DNA of 64,000 bases from Entophlyctis helioformis (GCA_025526915.1 JAHLKH010000144.1:1-64000), one strand, 5' to 3'. Counted from the stretch's first letter, positions 18,952 to 31,430 are shown. Numbers and translations: made by a program. The notes: generated by a model from the sequence alone, not told the origin.

Positions 18952-19347
18952 TCATGACGACGATGCACCAGCCGCGTCTGCAGACTGCTGCTTGCTGTTG
19001 AGGCAGAGTGCGCCGTCGAGAATGTACAGATAGGGTGAGTCGGCGTTTGGCTCGTAGGCGACCACGAGGTTGCAGCCAGGGCACGTTTGCCGCTCCTGCC
19101 GCTCAAAGCCGCCCGCACGCTGCACGAGCAGCGTCTTGCCGGGGTTCGCATTGATGCGCAGTACCTCCCGCTTGTCCTTGTCGAGCACAAAGGCGCCGTC
19201 GGTCTTGCGCCGGGGCACCTTGTCCAGCAGGGTGTCCACCACAAGAACGTACTCGCCGCAAAACGAGCAGTAGTAGATGCTGAGTCCAGAGCGCTCGCTG
19301 TCGGGATCGTTTGTGGAGATGACGCCCCTGGAGACGATCTTGGGCAT
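18952..19347 (-). CDS. STEEP1: STEEP1 (CXorf56) family protein
   Basis: Intronless 131-residue protein beginning MPKIVSRGVIST, like the family start MPKVVSRSVV. A first cysteine pair is in YYCSFCGEYVLVVD (family YYCLCGQMVLVLD), then LLVQRAGGFERQERQTCPGC, matching LRRPEGIERQYRKKCAKC, and YLYILDGAL. It therefore carries the conserved zinc-ribbon core but is shorter than animal STEEP1, lacking the long charged tail. Animal STEEP1 helps STING leave the ER; nothing here points to that pathway, so a more basic function is likely. It is divergent from RRP6 with a 79-bp spacer. Confidence 0.85.
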   Translation of the reverse strand: MPKIVSRGVISTNDPDSERSGLSIYYCSFCGEYVLVVDTLLDKVPRRKTDGAFVLDKDKREVLRINANPGKTLLVQRAGGFERQERQTCPGCNLVVAYEPNADSPYLYILDGALCLNSKQQSADAAGASSS

Positions 19348-19426
19348 GTTGTTGCGGTGAGCGTCGTCGGTCGACTCTCGTTCGTCGGGGCAACTTTTTC
19401 TTTTTTACCGACTCCAAAACGTTACG
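19348..19426. promoter_or_regulatory. Divergent spacer STEEP1 / RRP6
   Basis: 79 bp between start codons, with a pyrimidine tract (CTTTTTCTTTTTT) on the + strand just before RRP6. A shared promoter is inferred from position only. Confidence 0.4.
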
Positions 19427-22400
19427 ATGGACAACGCCGAGCTGGAGCAGCAGCCGGCCCGCGAGCAGCTGCTTGCGTCGCTCGCCCGCCTCTCCAAGGC
19501 ATCGCAGTTTCTGAATCCCAGCGAGCTCGCCTTCATCAAGTCGTCCTCGCGAGACGTTGCCCAGGCCGTCGACGCCGTGCATGATGCGCTGTTTGCGTCG
19601 CTCTCGCTGCTCAAGCCATACGCCAGCTACAGCTCGGCTGCCGCTGCCGCTGCCTCATCGTCTTCCGCTTCGTCGTCTTCTTCGGCGGCTGCGGCGCTGT
19701 CTGCCAAGGGTCGCCAGGCTCTGCATGCGCTGCGTCCAGACGACGTCACCGACCACTTTGACGTCCTGACAGACATTGTGGACAATCTGCTTGAAAAGGC
19801 TGTAAGTCTCTCGGCCTTGAATCGCGTTGCGCTCCACGACCCGGCCCACCATCCGCCATCTGCGTTGCTCCGTATCTGCGTTGCTCCGCATCTGCTCTGC
19901 TGACATCTGCCATGGATCGCATGCTGCCGCTTCCAGGATATCCTCATGGACAGCTTCGCCAAGCCCAGCAAGGCGGGCATTCGCGGCAGCATTAATGCTC
20001 CTGCTGCGTCATCCAAGTCATCTGGTTCATCTGCTGCACAGCTGCCCAGCTCGCACATGTCACGTCCCCAGAGCCGCTTCGAAGCCAAGGTGGACAATGC
20101 AAACACGCCGTTTGTGCCCATCATCAAGTACAAGCCGAATGCCCGTGTTCCTCTTGACATTGATCAGAGTGCTGCCGTTTCTGGTCTCTCGTCCGAGCTC
20201 GAGACACACTTGAGCACGCTGGCAAACTCGCATCCTCTGGCAAGGTATGCCTCAACAATCTCTTGCTCCTGCTTGGCATGGCTTGGATCTGAGCCTCCTC
20301 GCCTCATTTGGCCTGCTCATGAATCTCAACTGCATCACATCCAAACAGGACGCCTCATCCGTACCGCTTTGAGATTGAGAACATTGAATACCCGGCCGTC
20401 CTCTTTGAGCAGCAGTCAGAGACGCTGTACGGTACCATGGACTCAACGCCGTTCACTTGGGTTGACACGGTCGAGCAGCTTGAAAGTTTATGCAGCCTGC
20501 TGGATGTGGCGCAGGAGATTGCCGTTGATCTCGAGGTAGGATGCACTTGTTGCCGTCCTTCCTGCTCGTTGTTGTGACTCATCTTTGTCTGCCATCTCGT
20601 GTATTCTACAGCACCATGACTATAGATCCTTCCAGGGCTTCACTTGCTTGATCCAAATCTCAACGAGATCTGAAGACTTTGTTGTTGACGCCATCGCGCT
20701 CCGCGGCTCTCTGCACCTGCTCAACTCGTCATTCACCAATCCAGCCATCATAAAGGTTGGTTGGATCGCTGGCCGTGATGCATTTGGCTGCAGCGTGGAC
20801 ACGCCTGTATCTGACGCACTGTGATTCTCAACGCAGGTTTTCCATGGTGCCGAGATGGACATCCAGTGGCTCCAGCGCGACTTTGGTGTCTATGTTGTCA
20901 ATCTCTTTGACACCTACCACGCGTCGCACGCTCTCGAACTCGAGGCGCACGGTCTTGCGTTTCTCCTCAAGCAGTACTGCGATGTTGACACAGACAAGCG
21001 GTACCAGCTCGCAGACTGGCGTGTCAGACCCATCCCGGCCGAGATGATGCACTATGCCCGCACCGACACGCACTATCTGCTCTATATCTTTGACCGCATG
21101 CGCAAGGAGCTGCTCGCCAAGTCCAATTCAGACACCGGCAACCTCATGCGCGTTACCCTCGAGCGCTCGGCCCAGACGTCGCTCAAGGTTTACCAAAAGG
21201 ACATTTACGACACTCACGGGCAAGGGCAGACGGGCTGGAGATCGCTCTTGGGTCGGACGCAATCCTCGCTCAACGAGGAGAACGTGGCAGTCTTCAAGGC
21301 CATCCATGGATGGCGCGACCATACAGCTCGCAAGGAGGACGAGTCCCTCCGATACGTGCTCCCAAACCACATGCTGCAGACCATCAGCCGCGTGATGCCC
21401 ACCGATGTCCCCGCCGTCCTCTCTTGCTGCTCGCCCACGCCGCCTCTCGTCAGACTGTACGCCAAGGAGATTGCCGCCTTGGTCGAGCATACGGTTGTCG
21501 AGACACGCCAGGCCGCTGCCCTGAAGAGCAACGAGCTTGCAAAGCTCAAGGCGGAAATTGAGGAGAGAGAGCTCAAGGTCAAGGCCCGCATGGCTGCTGG
21601 GCCTGTCCACACTCGCTTTGATTCGCCGGATGCAGATGCCAGCAACGACAATGCGGCCATCGATTCGTCCAACGCAGTCCCAACCGCCGCTGACGTTGCC
21701 GGCCCGAGCATCTCGTCTGCAGCACTCAAGACTAACGGCACGCCAGCGGCCGTTTCCGTTCAAACCAAAACGGCGCGTGTTCCCGCGACAACTGCGCTGC
21801 TCGTGGAGCGTGCCACCACGTCGAGTTTTCTTGGCTTTGCAAAGAGCCTTGCAGATGCAAACACCCCTGCTCTCATTGATGCACAGAGAAAAGTGGAAGC
21901 CATCCGGTCGCGTCTGGTCCTTCAAGCGCCAGCTTTCACTGAAATGCTGACGCGCGCTGTACCAAAGGCTGTCCCCAAGGCATCAAGCGCGCCATCCAAT
22001 GCGGTTGGCTCTGTCACGATGGCCGCCAGCAACGCGCCAGCAAACTCGCAGGGCCCTGCAGCAGCAACCGATGTTGACATGGACGCCAAGGACGATTCTC
22101 TCAAGCGCGGGAGCGACAAGGTCAGTGACGACGAGGATAGCGGCGCGTTTGATTCGGTTGTCGTGGCCAAGCCCGGATCAAAACTCAGCAGAAAGAAGCG
22201 GAGGAAGATTGCCAGCGCCAAGATCGAGGATGGCTTTGCGCCGTTCGACTACGGTGGAGGCCAGACCCCCGACGATAGCGGCAGCAAGAACGACGCTGAA
22301 GAGGATCTCGAGACGTTTGCCGATGCCGATGCGCCTGGCGTTAAACCACGCGGATCGGCAACCAAGTCGCCAGCCAGCAAGAAGCCAAAGGACATGCTCG

Positions 22401-22574
22401 ATGCTGTGAGTTGGCTGGACGTTGCTTGCTTGCTTGCCGATACTTGACCATGTTCTACCTGCTGACAATGCGCTGCTGATCTTGTTGCTGTGCGGCACGG
22501 TACAGAAACCCATTCGCAACAACCTGCGGCCCAAGTCTGGTGCGCGCACTGGCAACTTTGTGATGAAGAAATGA
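19427..22574 (+). CDS. RRP6: Exosome 3'-5' exoribonuclease Rrp6/EXOSC10
   Basis: Nuclear exosome RNase D-type nuclease. It starts MDNAELEQQ with a PMC2NT-like region, then an Ala/Ser run. The DEDD-Y core follows: [17 protein letters not shown] (DxE), [61 protein letters not shown] and [14 protein letters not shown] with the catalytic Tyr. An HRDC-type region ([19 protein letters not shown]) and a long disordered basic tail follow. Introns lie near 19802-19936, 20245-20350, 20536-20611 and 20756-20836. A last short intron (about 22406-22505) joins to [12 protein letters not shown] and the stop at 22572. The next gene begins about 35 bp later. Confidence 0.95.
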
Positions 22575-22609
22575 ATGTGCCAGCTGCTCTTACAGTTCCT
22601 CCAAAGCCC

Positions 22610-25600
22610 ATGTTGGCAGCAATGGCGACCGCGTCTGGTGATGCCGTGCCTACAACAAGCAGTGCAGAGACATCGCCACCTCTGCCGGGTCGTCAGCCAA
22701 TATTGCCGCCACTTGACGGGCTATCCAGTCCGCTCGCAGCCACTCGTCTGGACACCATCCGCAACCTCTTGCTGGCAATGTCGCCACTGACCGAAACACG
22801 CGGCAGCAGCACGCAGCAACACTCGAGCAGCCTCACCGCGAGTACCGTTCAACACATTCTCGAGGCACTGCCGTCCAGTATCCGTGCAGACGACCCAGCA
22901 GCTTACGAGGCAGCATTGGATCTGGTCTCCATGCTCGTCACGCTCGACTTTGGCGTGCCAAACAGCAGCACGTTGACCTCGGACGTTGCCCTAAACGCAG
23001 GCGCTGCGCAGGCAGCAGCTGAAATGGCCATCGACACGAGCCTGCTGGCTCTTGTTCCACACTTTCTGGCCGCATCTGCCGGCATGTCGCGAGCGTCGCA
23101 CGATACCCTTACACGCCTGCTGCTCATGTTCATGTCGGCCTCGAACCGTGCGAATGAGCTTATCAGTGTCATTGTCCAGCACGGGCTTGAAAGCGACGCC
23201 TCGTGGCAGGTGCGCGCAGAGAGTGCCAGGCTCATCACGGCTCTTGTACATCGCGATGCTGGCGGGATCGACATGCCTCGGCTTGCTGCAAGCCTGATTG
23301 CAAGACTGCGTGACGTGTCAGGTGCTGTGGTTGACGAGTCGCTCCGTGCGCTGGCCCGCATTCATAGGGTGGTTGGTCAGGACGCCCTCCTCGGCTTTGT
23401 CGCTGGGCTGCCACGAGGATCGCGGCAGGTGTTTCGGCAGCACCAAGACGCCATTATGTCTGGACATGCTGGCCAGCAGGATCCAGCACAGAGCCTGTCA
23501 CCACCAAGCAAGCAACAGCCGCTCCAGCCACCGGCCTCTTTGCTTTTTCAGCACCATGAATCCAGCATGCAGCAACAGTTGCACCTGCACCTGCACCATG
23601 GATCCCAGCACAGCTCGCCAACACGATCCATAATACACAGTCATGAATCGCCTCCTCACGCACAGTACGAGGTGCTGCCCAGCATTCCTGCAGATGCAGC
23701 TCCTACCGACACGGCCTCTCAGCAACAACAGCGCCACCACCGCCCGCCCCAACGCGACACACAAGCGGACCACACTCACGGCCATGCGAGATCAACTTCC
23801 GTCTATTCAAACGCCTCGTCGTCAACAGGAAGATCAAGCTCGCTTGCCTTGAGTCCGGGCCCAGCTGCTGGAAACGCTTCAGCCCTTGCATCGCGCCAGG
23901 CTATGGCTCATGGTGCTATGGATGCCCCACCGCCCAAGTCAGTGTTGCGCGCGTCGCGCCACATTCAACCTGCTGGCTTTATTACCTACGCTCCCGGTGC
24001 CTCGGCAGCTGGCCATGACAACCAGGTACTGGACAGCGAGACTCCTCCTGAGCCAAGCATGCTTCACCATCCACCAGCCGATAAGCCGCCATCGGTTGTC
24101 TTTGGGTTTGCACCCGCAATGGCCGTCGCACAAGTCCAGGCCAGCGAGCAGGACTGGAAATCCCGAGCGACTGCAATGGAAAGTATCTATGCAGCGAGCA
24201 AGTCGATCGACGCGCAAGCGTTTACACCGCATGTGCACAAATTCGCCGCGTTCATTGAGCATCTCATCCAGGACGACAACTTTAAAATCACGCTCATGGC
24301 CTTGCACATCACGGCAGAGGCTATCCACGCAGCAGGGCCCAAGATCCAGCCAGCCGCCTTGCGACTGACAGACGTGCTCGTGGGCAGGTTTGCCGACAAC
24401 AAGATTGTGATACGGCAGACGTGCAGCAAGCTTCTCATCCAGCTCATGCAGGCAACGTATCCGCGGCTTGTGTATCAGTGCATGCTCAAACACATGGCCA
24501 GCGATCATCCGCGAGTCCGCGAAGAGATTCTCAACACGCTCATCATGTCCATGCTGTGTTTCCCAAGCCAAGATGTCGACCTCGCGCTTCTTGCGCCTGC
24601 GCTTGTTGCTGCACTGAGAGATCCAAAAGCCAAAGTCAAGTATGTGGCTGTGGAGATGTGCGCCGTGCTGGCATCCCATATGCGCGCTGCTCCCAAAGTT
24701 GTGGCTGCGCTGCAGGCCCACGGACTCGGCAAAGAGACGGCGGATCTGCTGTTGCTGCGGTTCCAGGACCCAGCCCTGCCCGTGCTCACATCGGACCAAA
24801 CCCTGGAGCACACCATCTTCCGGTCGGGCCTGTCTCTGACGCCTGCAGGATCAACACCAGCTGCAGGCGGCCCATCAGTGTTGGCAGGATCAGCTCCAGC
24901 TCTTCGGCAGCCGTCGCCCTTTCCACTGGGTCCATCGCAGCCGTCCTTGTCGTCGATTCCGACGCAGAACACGCCACAGCCACATCCGCCGTCGCCGCAC
25001 ACGCCTTCGTCTCCATCCAAGGTCATGGCCAAGCCATCAACGCCGCAGCCGGCCCAACAGCCGCGCGCTCTGCTGCCAGCGAGGTCTGGATCGGGATCTC
25101 ATACGTCGACTGGATCTCTGATGGTCCTTCCGCCCATTGCATCCCGACAACTACCAGAGCAGGCACCCTTGCAGCGCATTGATTCTCTGACGGACGCGCA
25201 TCAAGACGAGTCCATCTCGTCTGCCATTGACGAGCTCATGAGCCGCGTTGCTGACCTGCAGATGGCCGAGAGTATGGTTGGACGAGCCAATCCGCGACGC
25301 CAGCTGGAGCCCGTGACGCCCACCAAGCCAGCCATTGTCGCTGCAGCTGATGTTCCCGCCGGTCGCGTGCATGGACAACGTGCCCGCCATGACGAGGACT
25401 GGAATGATGCGCCACTTTCTCCAGTCGCACCACCACCCTCTGACAAGATGGACGACGAGTCCTTTGGGCTTGGCAGACCTTCGCCAACCCGATCTTTGGC
25501 TGCCACGGACACCATCCCTAAGCGGCCAAGAAGTGGGAGGGTCTCTGGATTGAGTGACGCACCGATCGCACGCAAAGATACGCAAGCGATTGCCGCGCAA

Positions 25601-27740
25601 CTTGGCCTTGGCGGCAGTCTTGCCAGTGGGGATGGCGCAGCATCGCTTACGGCTTCTACGGCATCGCTGGCAGCTAGTCTGAAATGCGCGACACGGATCG
25701 GCCATGTTGGTGCAGGAGGTGGTGCAGGAGGTGGTGCAGGCAAGACTGCGTCTAGGAAGCAAGCGCCTCTGGACGGCAGCACAGCTGGAGCAGCGACCGC
25801 ACCTAAACAGCGCGACGTGCCTGGAGGCGTGGCTGCATCCCCCGCCGCCAAAGTCATCAAGTTTACCGAGCATGACGCCAAACACGTACTGGAGCAGCTG
25901 CGGCCGACCCAGGACTGGAGTATGTTGATGCAAGGGCTGACGGTGCTGCACGACATGCTGCCAGACTACTCTGCCGCATTCGCAGCATTCGGCCACGAGC
26001 TGGTCATGTGTCTGATTGCGCATGTCCAGAACCTGAGAACGACCGTGTCCAAGCTCGCGATCCAATGCATCCGCGACATGTGCACCTACGCCACCAAGGC
26101 CGTCGAAAACGATCTCGATCCAACGGTTGCGTGTCTGTTGCGCAAAGTCGGCGAGGGCAACGCGTTCATCATCGACCAGGTCGACCAGTCGCTCAACTCG
26201 ATCTGCGAGCAGTTTCCTCCGTCCAAGCTCATCCAGGCGTTTGTGCTCAACGCCGACCACAAGAACCCGCTCGTGCGGCTACGTGTTGCGGTGCTGGTCG
26301 ACCGCGTCGTGTCGCGGCTGACGCTGCAGCAGGCATCTCGTATCCTCACCAGCGTGCGCGACACTGAGAAAATGATGCCGGCGCTGGTGCATTTCACTCG
26401 CGAGGGGTTTGCGGATACGCGCAACGCGGCCAAGCATGCCTTGCACGCCTTGTCGCGGTTCCCCGAGTTTGGCAAAGCGGTGGCCAAGGTGCTCAACGTG
26501 TCGCAGTCGAACGAAGTGCGCGAGATGGTGCGGAACTATGTTCCCAAGGCTGAGCCGATGCTTGCTGTGCCACAGTCAGTGTCTTCATCTACCATTGCAC
26601 TGCCTGTCGCGCCATCGCCGTCTGCGCTCAAAGGTGTGTGCAGCGACCATGAGGATTTGCTTGGAAGCTCGAGTCACTTACTTGTACGCCACTTTCTGGT
26701 CATTGGCCATTCGGAGCGATAGGCGGAACAGTTGCTGCCGCACCTGCACATTCTACAAAGCAAAAGCCTGCCCCGCTTGGACTCGATAAGCATCACGACG
26801 ACGAAGACGACCTGCAGAGTGCACTGCACAGCATGTCATCTGACGGCAAGTGTCTGGGGGGCATGGAGTGCATTGGCTGCCTTGTGGATCAGCACGAGCG
26901 ACTAACTTGGTGTTTGATCCCTATACCAGACTGGAAAACAAGATATGCAGCGGTCGAGGTGATCGTCGGCACAATCAAGGCGCGTCCAAGGGTCGTCAAT
27001 GACCGGCCGCAGATGCAGCTCATCTTTGATGTGTTTGCCGAGCGGTGCCACGACGGGAACAGCAAGGTCGGCACGCAGGCACTCAACTCTCTCCATGAGC
27101 TCATTCCACTGTGCGGGGTAAGCGGGCCAAGCAGGGCCAAGCACTGCAATGGATGCATCATTGTGGAGGGGCGTTGCGTGCTGACCAAGAGATCGCCTGT
27201 GCTGCGCGTGTTGAAGGCAACAATCGATATGGCAGTCGCGTCGCTGGTGCCGATTGTTGCCAACCAAATGGTGCCTCCAATGTGCAGATCCGGTCTGCAG
27301 CGACAGGTGCCATGAATGCGCTGGTCGAGACAGGCGATCCCGCAACTGTTGTGCAGTCTCTGGCGACCATTGCCAGTTTCGGCAACAACATCAAAGTCAA
27401 GGCACTGATTGTTGACACTCTCTCTGGTAGGCAGCGTGAACTGATGGACTGATGGCTTGCGATACAGAAGCCAACCCTGGCTGTGGCGTGGCGACATGAC
27501 TGACAGCCTGATGCAGGCGTTGTTGACAAGGTGTACCCATACAAGACCCACGTGATGACCAAGCACGTTGTGCCATGCTGTCTGAGACTCCTGGCGGAAA
27601 ACAGGACCGAAGTCCGCGACTCTAGCCGCAAGCTTGTGCGCAAGCTGCACTCGCTCATGGGAGACGAGCTGATGGAGTCGTTGACGCAGCTGGGCATGAC
27701 GTCTGACGTGCGATCCAAGCTGGACACGGCTCTGCAATAG
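22610..27740 (+). CDS. TOG-domain protein of the TOGARAM/crescerin type
   Basis: Long protein whose first exon is open for about 1,400 codons. Four HEAT-type TOG regions can be seen: about 22700-23450, 24150-24830 (QDWKSRATAMESIYAASK, DNFKITLMALHI), 25900-26560 (NLRTTVSKLAIQCIRDMCTY, DLDPTVACLLRKVGEGNAFI) and 26930-27740 (DWKTRYAAVEVI). Disordered Pro/Ser/Gln linkers separate them. The third TOG closely follows the TOGARAM/FAM179 pattern (LDNTVRVLLHKAGESNTFI in animals). That family builds ciliary microtubules, which fits a zoospore-forming fungus; CLASP or XMAP215 are less likely alternatives. The 3' exons are split by introns near 26635-26728, 26846-26930 (GC-AG donor GCAAGT), 27118-27290 and 27425-27516. 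An upstream ATG at 22571 overlaps the RRP6 stop codon; 22610 is preferred. Confidence 0.8.
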
Positions 27741-27874
27741 CAAGCACGCGTCCAGAGCATGCCTGGCGCGGTCTGGCATCCTGCCCAATAGAGAGAGCGT
27801 GATCGAAAGAGGCTGGAAGGAACCTCTCATGGACTCTCTTGTATTCAACAAATGAATTCCCAAACATCCAACCA

Positions 27875-29248
27875 TCAGCCAACCAGCTTGGCAAGGTCGG
27901 ACGGCGGCCACCTGATCTGCGCAAAGGTCATGAGCCGCTTGATGCTCTGGATCCACTTGCGTTGTGTCTCGTCATTCAAGGCATGCGCAATCTGCGAGGC
28001 AAAAATCCGCTCTCGTCCACTACGCTCGTGGATACCTGTTCCGCCGTGTGCATGTCAGCCACCTGCAGGGTAGAGAGCGAGAGCAGCCAGCAGCAAAGCA
28101 TGCTCAAAGACGCACCAACCATGGTAACACCAATGGGCCAAGGAGCGTTTCCGATCGATAGCCGTAGGTACGAGTCATTGGCTCGTGTGTACTCGCGCAT
28201 CTGCATGTACTGGCAGATCTCCGTGACGCGTGCCAGCACATCGTCTGGCAGATCGCGCCGCTTGATGCTCTTGAAGAACGGCTTGAGGTACTCGCCCGCC
28301 TGTGCGATTGTGGCTGCCTGCAGCTTGCCCTGCGTCGTGCGCTTCTCCTCGTCCGGGCGCTCCTGGAACGCCTTGTCCCATTCGACCAGCACCCGCTTGA
28401 TGTAAATGGCAATGAGGTTGTAGGTCAAGTCGCGGTCCGACTCGAGCAGCTCGAGCGAGACGATGCTCGTGTCGATCGTGTCGAGCTCGGTTGCCTGGAT
28501 CTTCTTCTTCTTGCTGGCCGTGCTCTCAAACTGGCCATCGCCGTCATCGGTGGTGTCTTTTCCACGCAGCAGTTTCTCTGCCAGGCCCTTGTCGGTGGCC
28601 TGCAGCATGTCGCGGAAGTCGTTGCGCTGTCCCTCGGTGCGCTCTTCGGTCGACTCGACGATCCGCAGGCGTTTGAGCCGCTGCACGTTGGACTCGCCAA
28701 AGAGTCGGATCGGCTGGTCTCGGCTGCGCAGACGCTTGACCACGTCGTCGTCGGTGAGGTGGATGAGACCGGCAAGGATCGGGTCTAACTCGTCCGAGCT
28801 GCCGTCCGCAGCATCCTGATCCTTTGCCGCCCCAAGAGCGTCTGGGGTTGCAGAGCGAGACGCTCGTTTCGGCGGTGAGGCCGGCGAGCTGCCAGCGCCA
28901 GCGCCAGCTGCTGCTACAACTGCTGCACCTGATACACCCGATGCATCTGATGCAGACGGCCCTGCAGAAGCCTTGCGCTGCTTCTCTTGGCGCTCCAGCT
29001 CTCTCTTGAGCTGCTCGTTTCTGTACGATTCCTGGCGCTGCTTCTCAACGTCGCCGCGACGCACATACTTGGATGTCTTGCCCTGAGCGCCGTCTTCCAG
29101 CGCCTTGCGCTTGCGCTCCATCTCTTGCTGCACACCCCATTGCGCCATGCCATGCCATGCCATGCCATGCCATGCATGTGGTCAGCCGAGTGCCCAGCCG
29201 GTCCGTGCGCAGGGGGGGTTTGCAGCAACACACCTGCAGGATGTCCAT
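27875..29248 (-). CDS. PRP18: Pre-mRNA-splicing factor Prp18
   Basis: Second-step splicing factor that helps 3' splice-site docking. Exon 1 is only 15 bases (MDILQ, 29234-29248), exon 2 28116-29127 and exon 3 27875-28035. The order is as in PRPF18: [17 protein letters not shown]-type [15 protein letters not shown], then the helical Prp18 domain [51 protein letters not shown] and [19 protein letters not shown], ending KLVG. The linker between the two domains is longer than in humans and Ala/Ser-rich. It is convergent with the TOG gene and divergent from BUD31. Confidence 0.95.
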
Positions 29249-29475
29249 GTTGAAGCGTGCAATGGAACGATCCGCTGTGCCAAACGTTTGGATGATAACG
29301 TGGAGTCACGTGTCTACTCACGTGACCAGACTTGCATCCGTTGATTTCCAACAACGACAAAACCGATCAACCCGAACAGTCACAGTCTCGTAGGTGGCAC
29401 ATGTGGATGTGCGCCGTCCGCGGGTGGTGCATGCAGGCTGCTGACTCTTTGGGCATGTCATGACATGCAGGCCAA
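29249..29475. promoter_or_regulatory. Divergent promoter PRP18 / BUD31 with two CACGTG boxes
   Basis: CACGTG occurs at 29307-29312 and 29319-29324, 12 bp apart (about one helical turn), in contexts AGTCACGTGT and CTCACGTGAC. These are Cbf1/bHLH-type E-boxes. The two flanking genes both encode spliceosome proteins, so co-regulation is plausible. Binding is not shown. Confidence 0.5.
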
Positions 29476-30281
29476 ATGCCAAAGGTGCAACGTGGACGCA
29501 AGGCACCGCCGGAAGGCTGGGAGTTGATAGAGCCGACGCTGACAGAGCTGGGACGCAAGATGCGAGAAGGTAGCTGGCAGCGCATGTTCGTAGCAAGCTG
29601 CCTTTGCTGCTGCTGCCGCTGCTGCTGCCGCCGCTGGCCACTGCTTGTGCAGCCAAAGGCATGTCGGCTGACGGACTGACGACTCGCCTGCATGGCTGTG
29701 TCTGGACGACGACGATGTAGCCGAGAACGAGCCCACCGAGGCCAAGCGCAAGGTCGAAGCGACGTGGCCCATCATGCGGCTGCACCACCAGCGCACTCGC
29801 TATGTCTACGACATCTTCTTCCGGCGCAAGGCCATCTCCCGAGACTTGTACAACTACTGCATCAAGGAAGGCTACGCCGATGCCTTGCTGATTGCCAAGT
29901 GGAAGAAGGTGACATTGGCATGGCTTGGATCCATGGCTTGGATCCATGGCTGGATGCATCTGTGCAGCATACAGGGACTGGATCCTGACCATTCCTGTGC
30001 ACCAATACGAGACAGCCTGGATACGAGAAGCTGTGCTGTCTGAAATGCATTCAACCCAAGGATACCAACTTTAGCACAACGTGCATCTGCCGGTTCCAAA
30101 GGCGCAGCTCGAAGAAAGCAAGGTCATTGAATGCGCCGCTTGCGGGTGGGTCTATGCATCTTTGGGCTGTTGCGTTGTTGGCCATGCGTGCTGCTCGTGC
30201 GCTCAGCCCACGACCAGCCACTGACGTGCGTATGAAATGGCCATGTCTTACAGATGCCGCGGATGCGCATCAGGAAACTAG
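29476..30281 (+). CDS. BUD31: Spliceosome protein Bud31/G10 (frame slip near 30093)
   Basis: Begins [20 protein letters not shown] (family [20 protein letters not shown]). Exon 1 ends at REG|GTAGCT near 29569. Exon 2 carries [36 protein letters not shown]-like [20 protein letters not shown] and [16 protein letters not shown]. Exon 3 has [20 protein letters not shown] and CICR, then loses frame: TGCCGGTTCC should read TGCCGGGTTCC to give [23 protein letters not shown] last exon (after 30251) encodes CRGCASGN and the stop. One G is missing from a GGG run. In an essential single-copy gene this is more likely an assembly error than a mutation. Confidence 0.9.
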
Positions 30282-31430
30282 TGGCTGCTTTTACCCAATG
30301 GATCTGCTTCGGGTCTGCCGAGGGATCAATAGTACAGAGGGTCCAGATGCTGTGATTGAACGAGTTTATCATCATGCGACCAGGAACTGCATATCTACTC
30401 TCCTTGGATCGTGATGACAACGCGGCGTGCCGAGGCCTGGTTGCGATGCTCGTTGAGCCAGATGCCCTGCCAAGTTCTGGGGGATGGCTGGCTGGATTAG
30501 CATGGGCCGTCTCCATCCAAGCCACCAGCAAGTCGGCTCACCCGAGAGCGAGTCTGCCGTTGGTGATGGGAATGGTCAGAGAGCAGCCGAGGAGAGACGA
30601 CTTGACATGTCCAGGCTGGCATCGCATTGGCGGAGGGAAGGCTCCGTCTGTCAGTCGATCCACCGCAGCCACCAAAGCCAGACGGGTTCCAAGGAGAGCA
30701 TGGACGCGTTTTCCATGAATGCAGGCCACGCACCATGTCGTCTGGACCTTCATCCGTGTGCGTGTATGGCGCATTCTCTGGCACAAGCTCATTGAGCGAC
30801 ATTTCCATGTCCTTGCGCACAGACGGATCGCAGTTCTGTCGTCCAAGCACGCCGTCAGCCCACTCTCTAGTTGCAGCAAGGCACCGATCGACTTGCCTCG
30901 TTGATGGTCAGCGAAGCGGACGTGTGCTGGAGGAAGATGTTGGCCAGGCCAACCTTGACAGATGGAAGCTTGCTCATGGCACTGGGTTGGATCTGGCGAG
31001 TCAGCAGCGCCGATTCGATGACGATCCATCGATGCGCACCCACCGCTCAATCTCGTCGCTGCGCAGTTTGCCGCCCGTTCACCGGCCCATCGGTCCGTCC
31101 GTCCGTCCGCCCGTCCATCCGTCCACCAGCCGGTCCATCCAGTCAGCATGCTACTCTGTCAGTGCATGCCCAAGCAGGACGGCAACGGGCCGGCAGGAGC
31201 GCCATGAAGCCAAGGCACACACGTCACCAAGTGGCAGCCTCTGCGGCGCTTCCCCAGAGCAATCGTCTGTCGGTGCATGCCGATGGTCAGCGATGCAGGA
31301 ACACAAGGCTGCAGCTGCAGCTGCCGCACACACACGTACGCACATACTCACCGTCTGTCCCCATGTCATCGTCGTTGTCCGTCCAAGGCGATCGCTCGCT
31401 TTCCGACTCTGACGTCAACCAGAGATCGCG
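30282..31430. other. Intergenic, no gene seen
   Basis: About 1.15 kb with open frames in several phases but no family signature, splice-joined or otherwise. Contains a (GTCC)n-type array (about 31092-31142). Confidence 0.5.

Noticed and set aside
22610..27740. CLASP or XMAP215/Stu2 identity for the TOG protein
   Set aside because: TOG3 follows the TOGARAM pattern (LRKVGEGNAFI) and the long linkers and four-TOG layout fit TOGARAM better.
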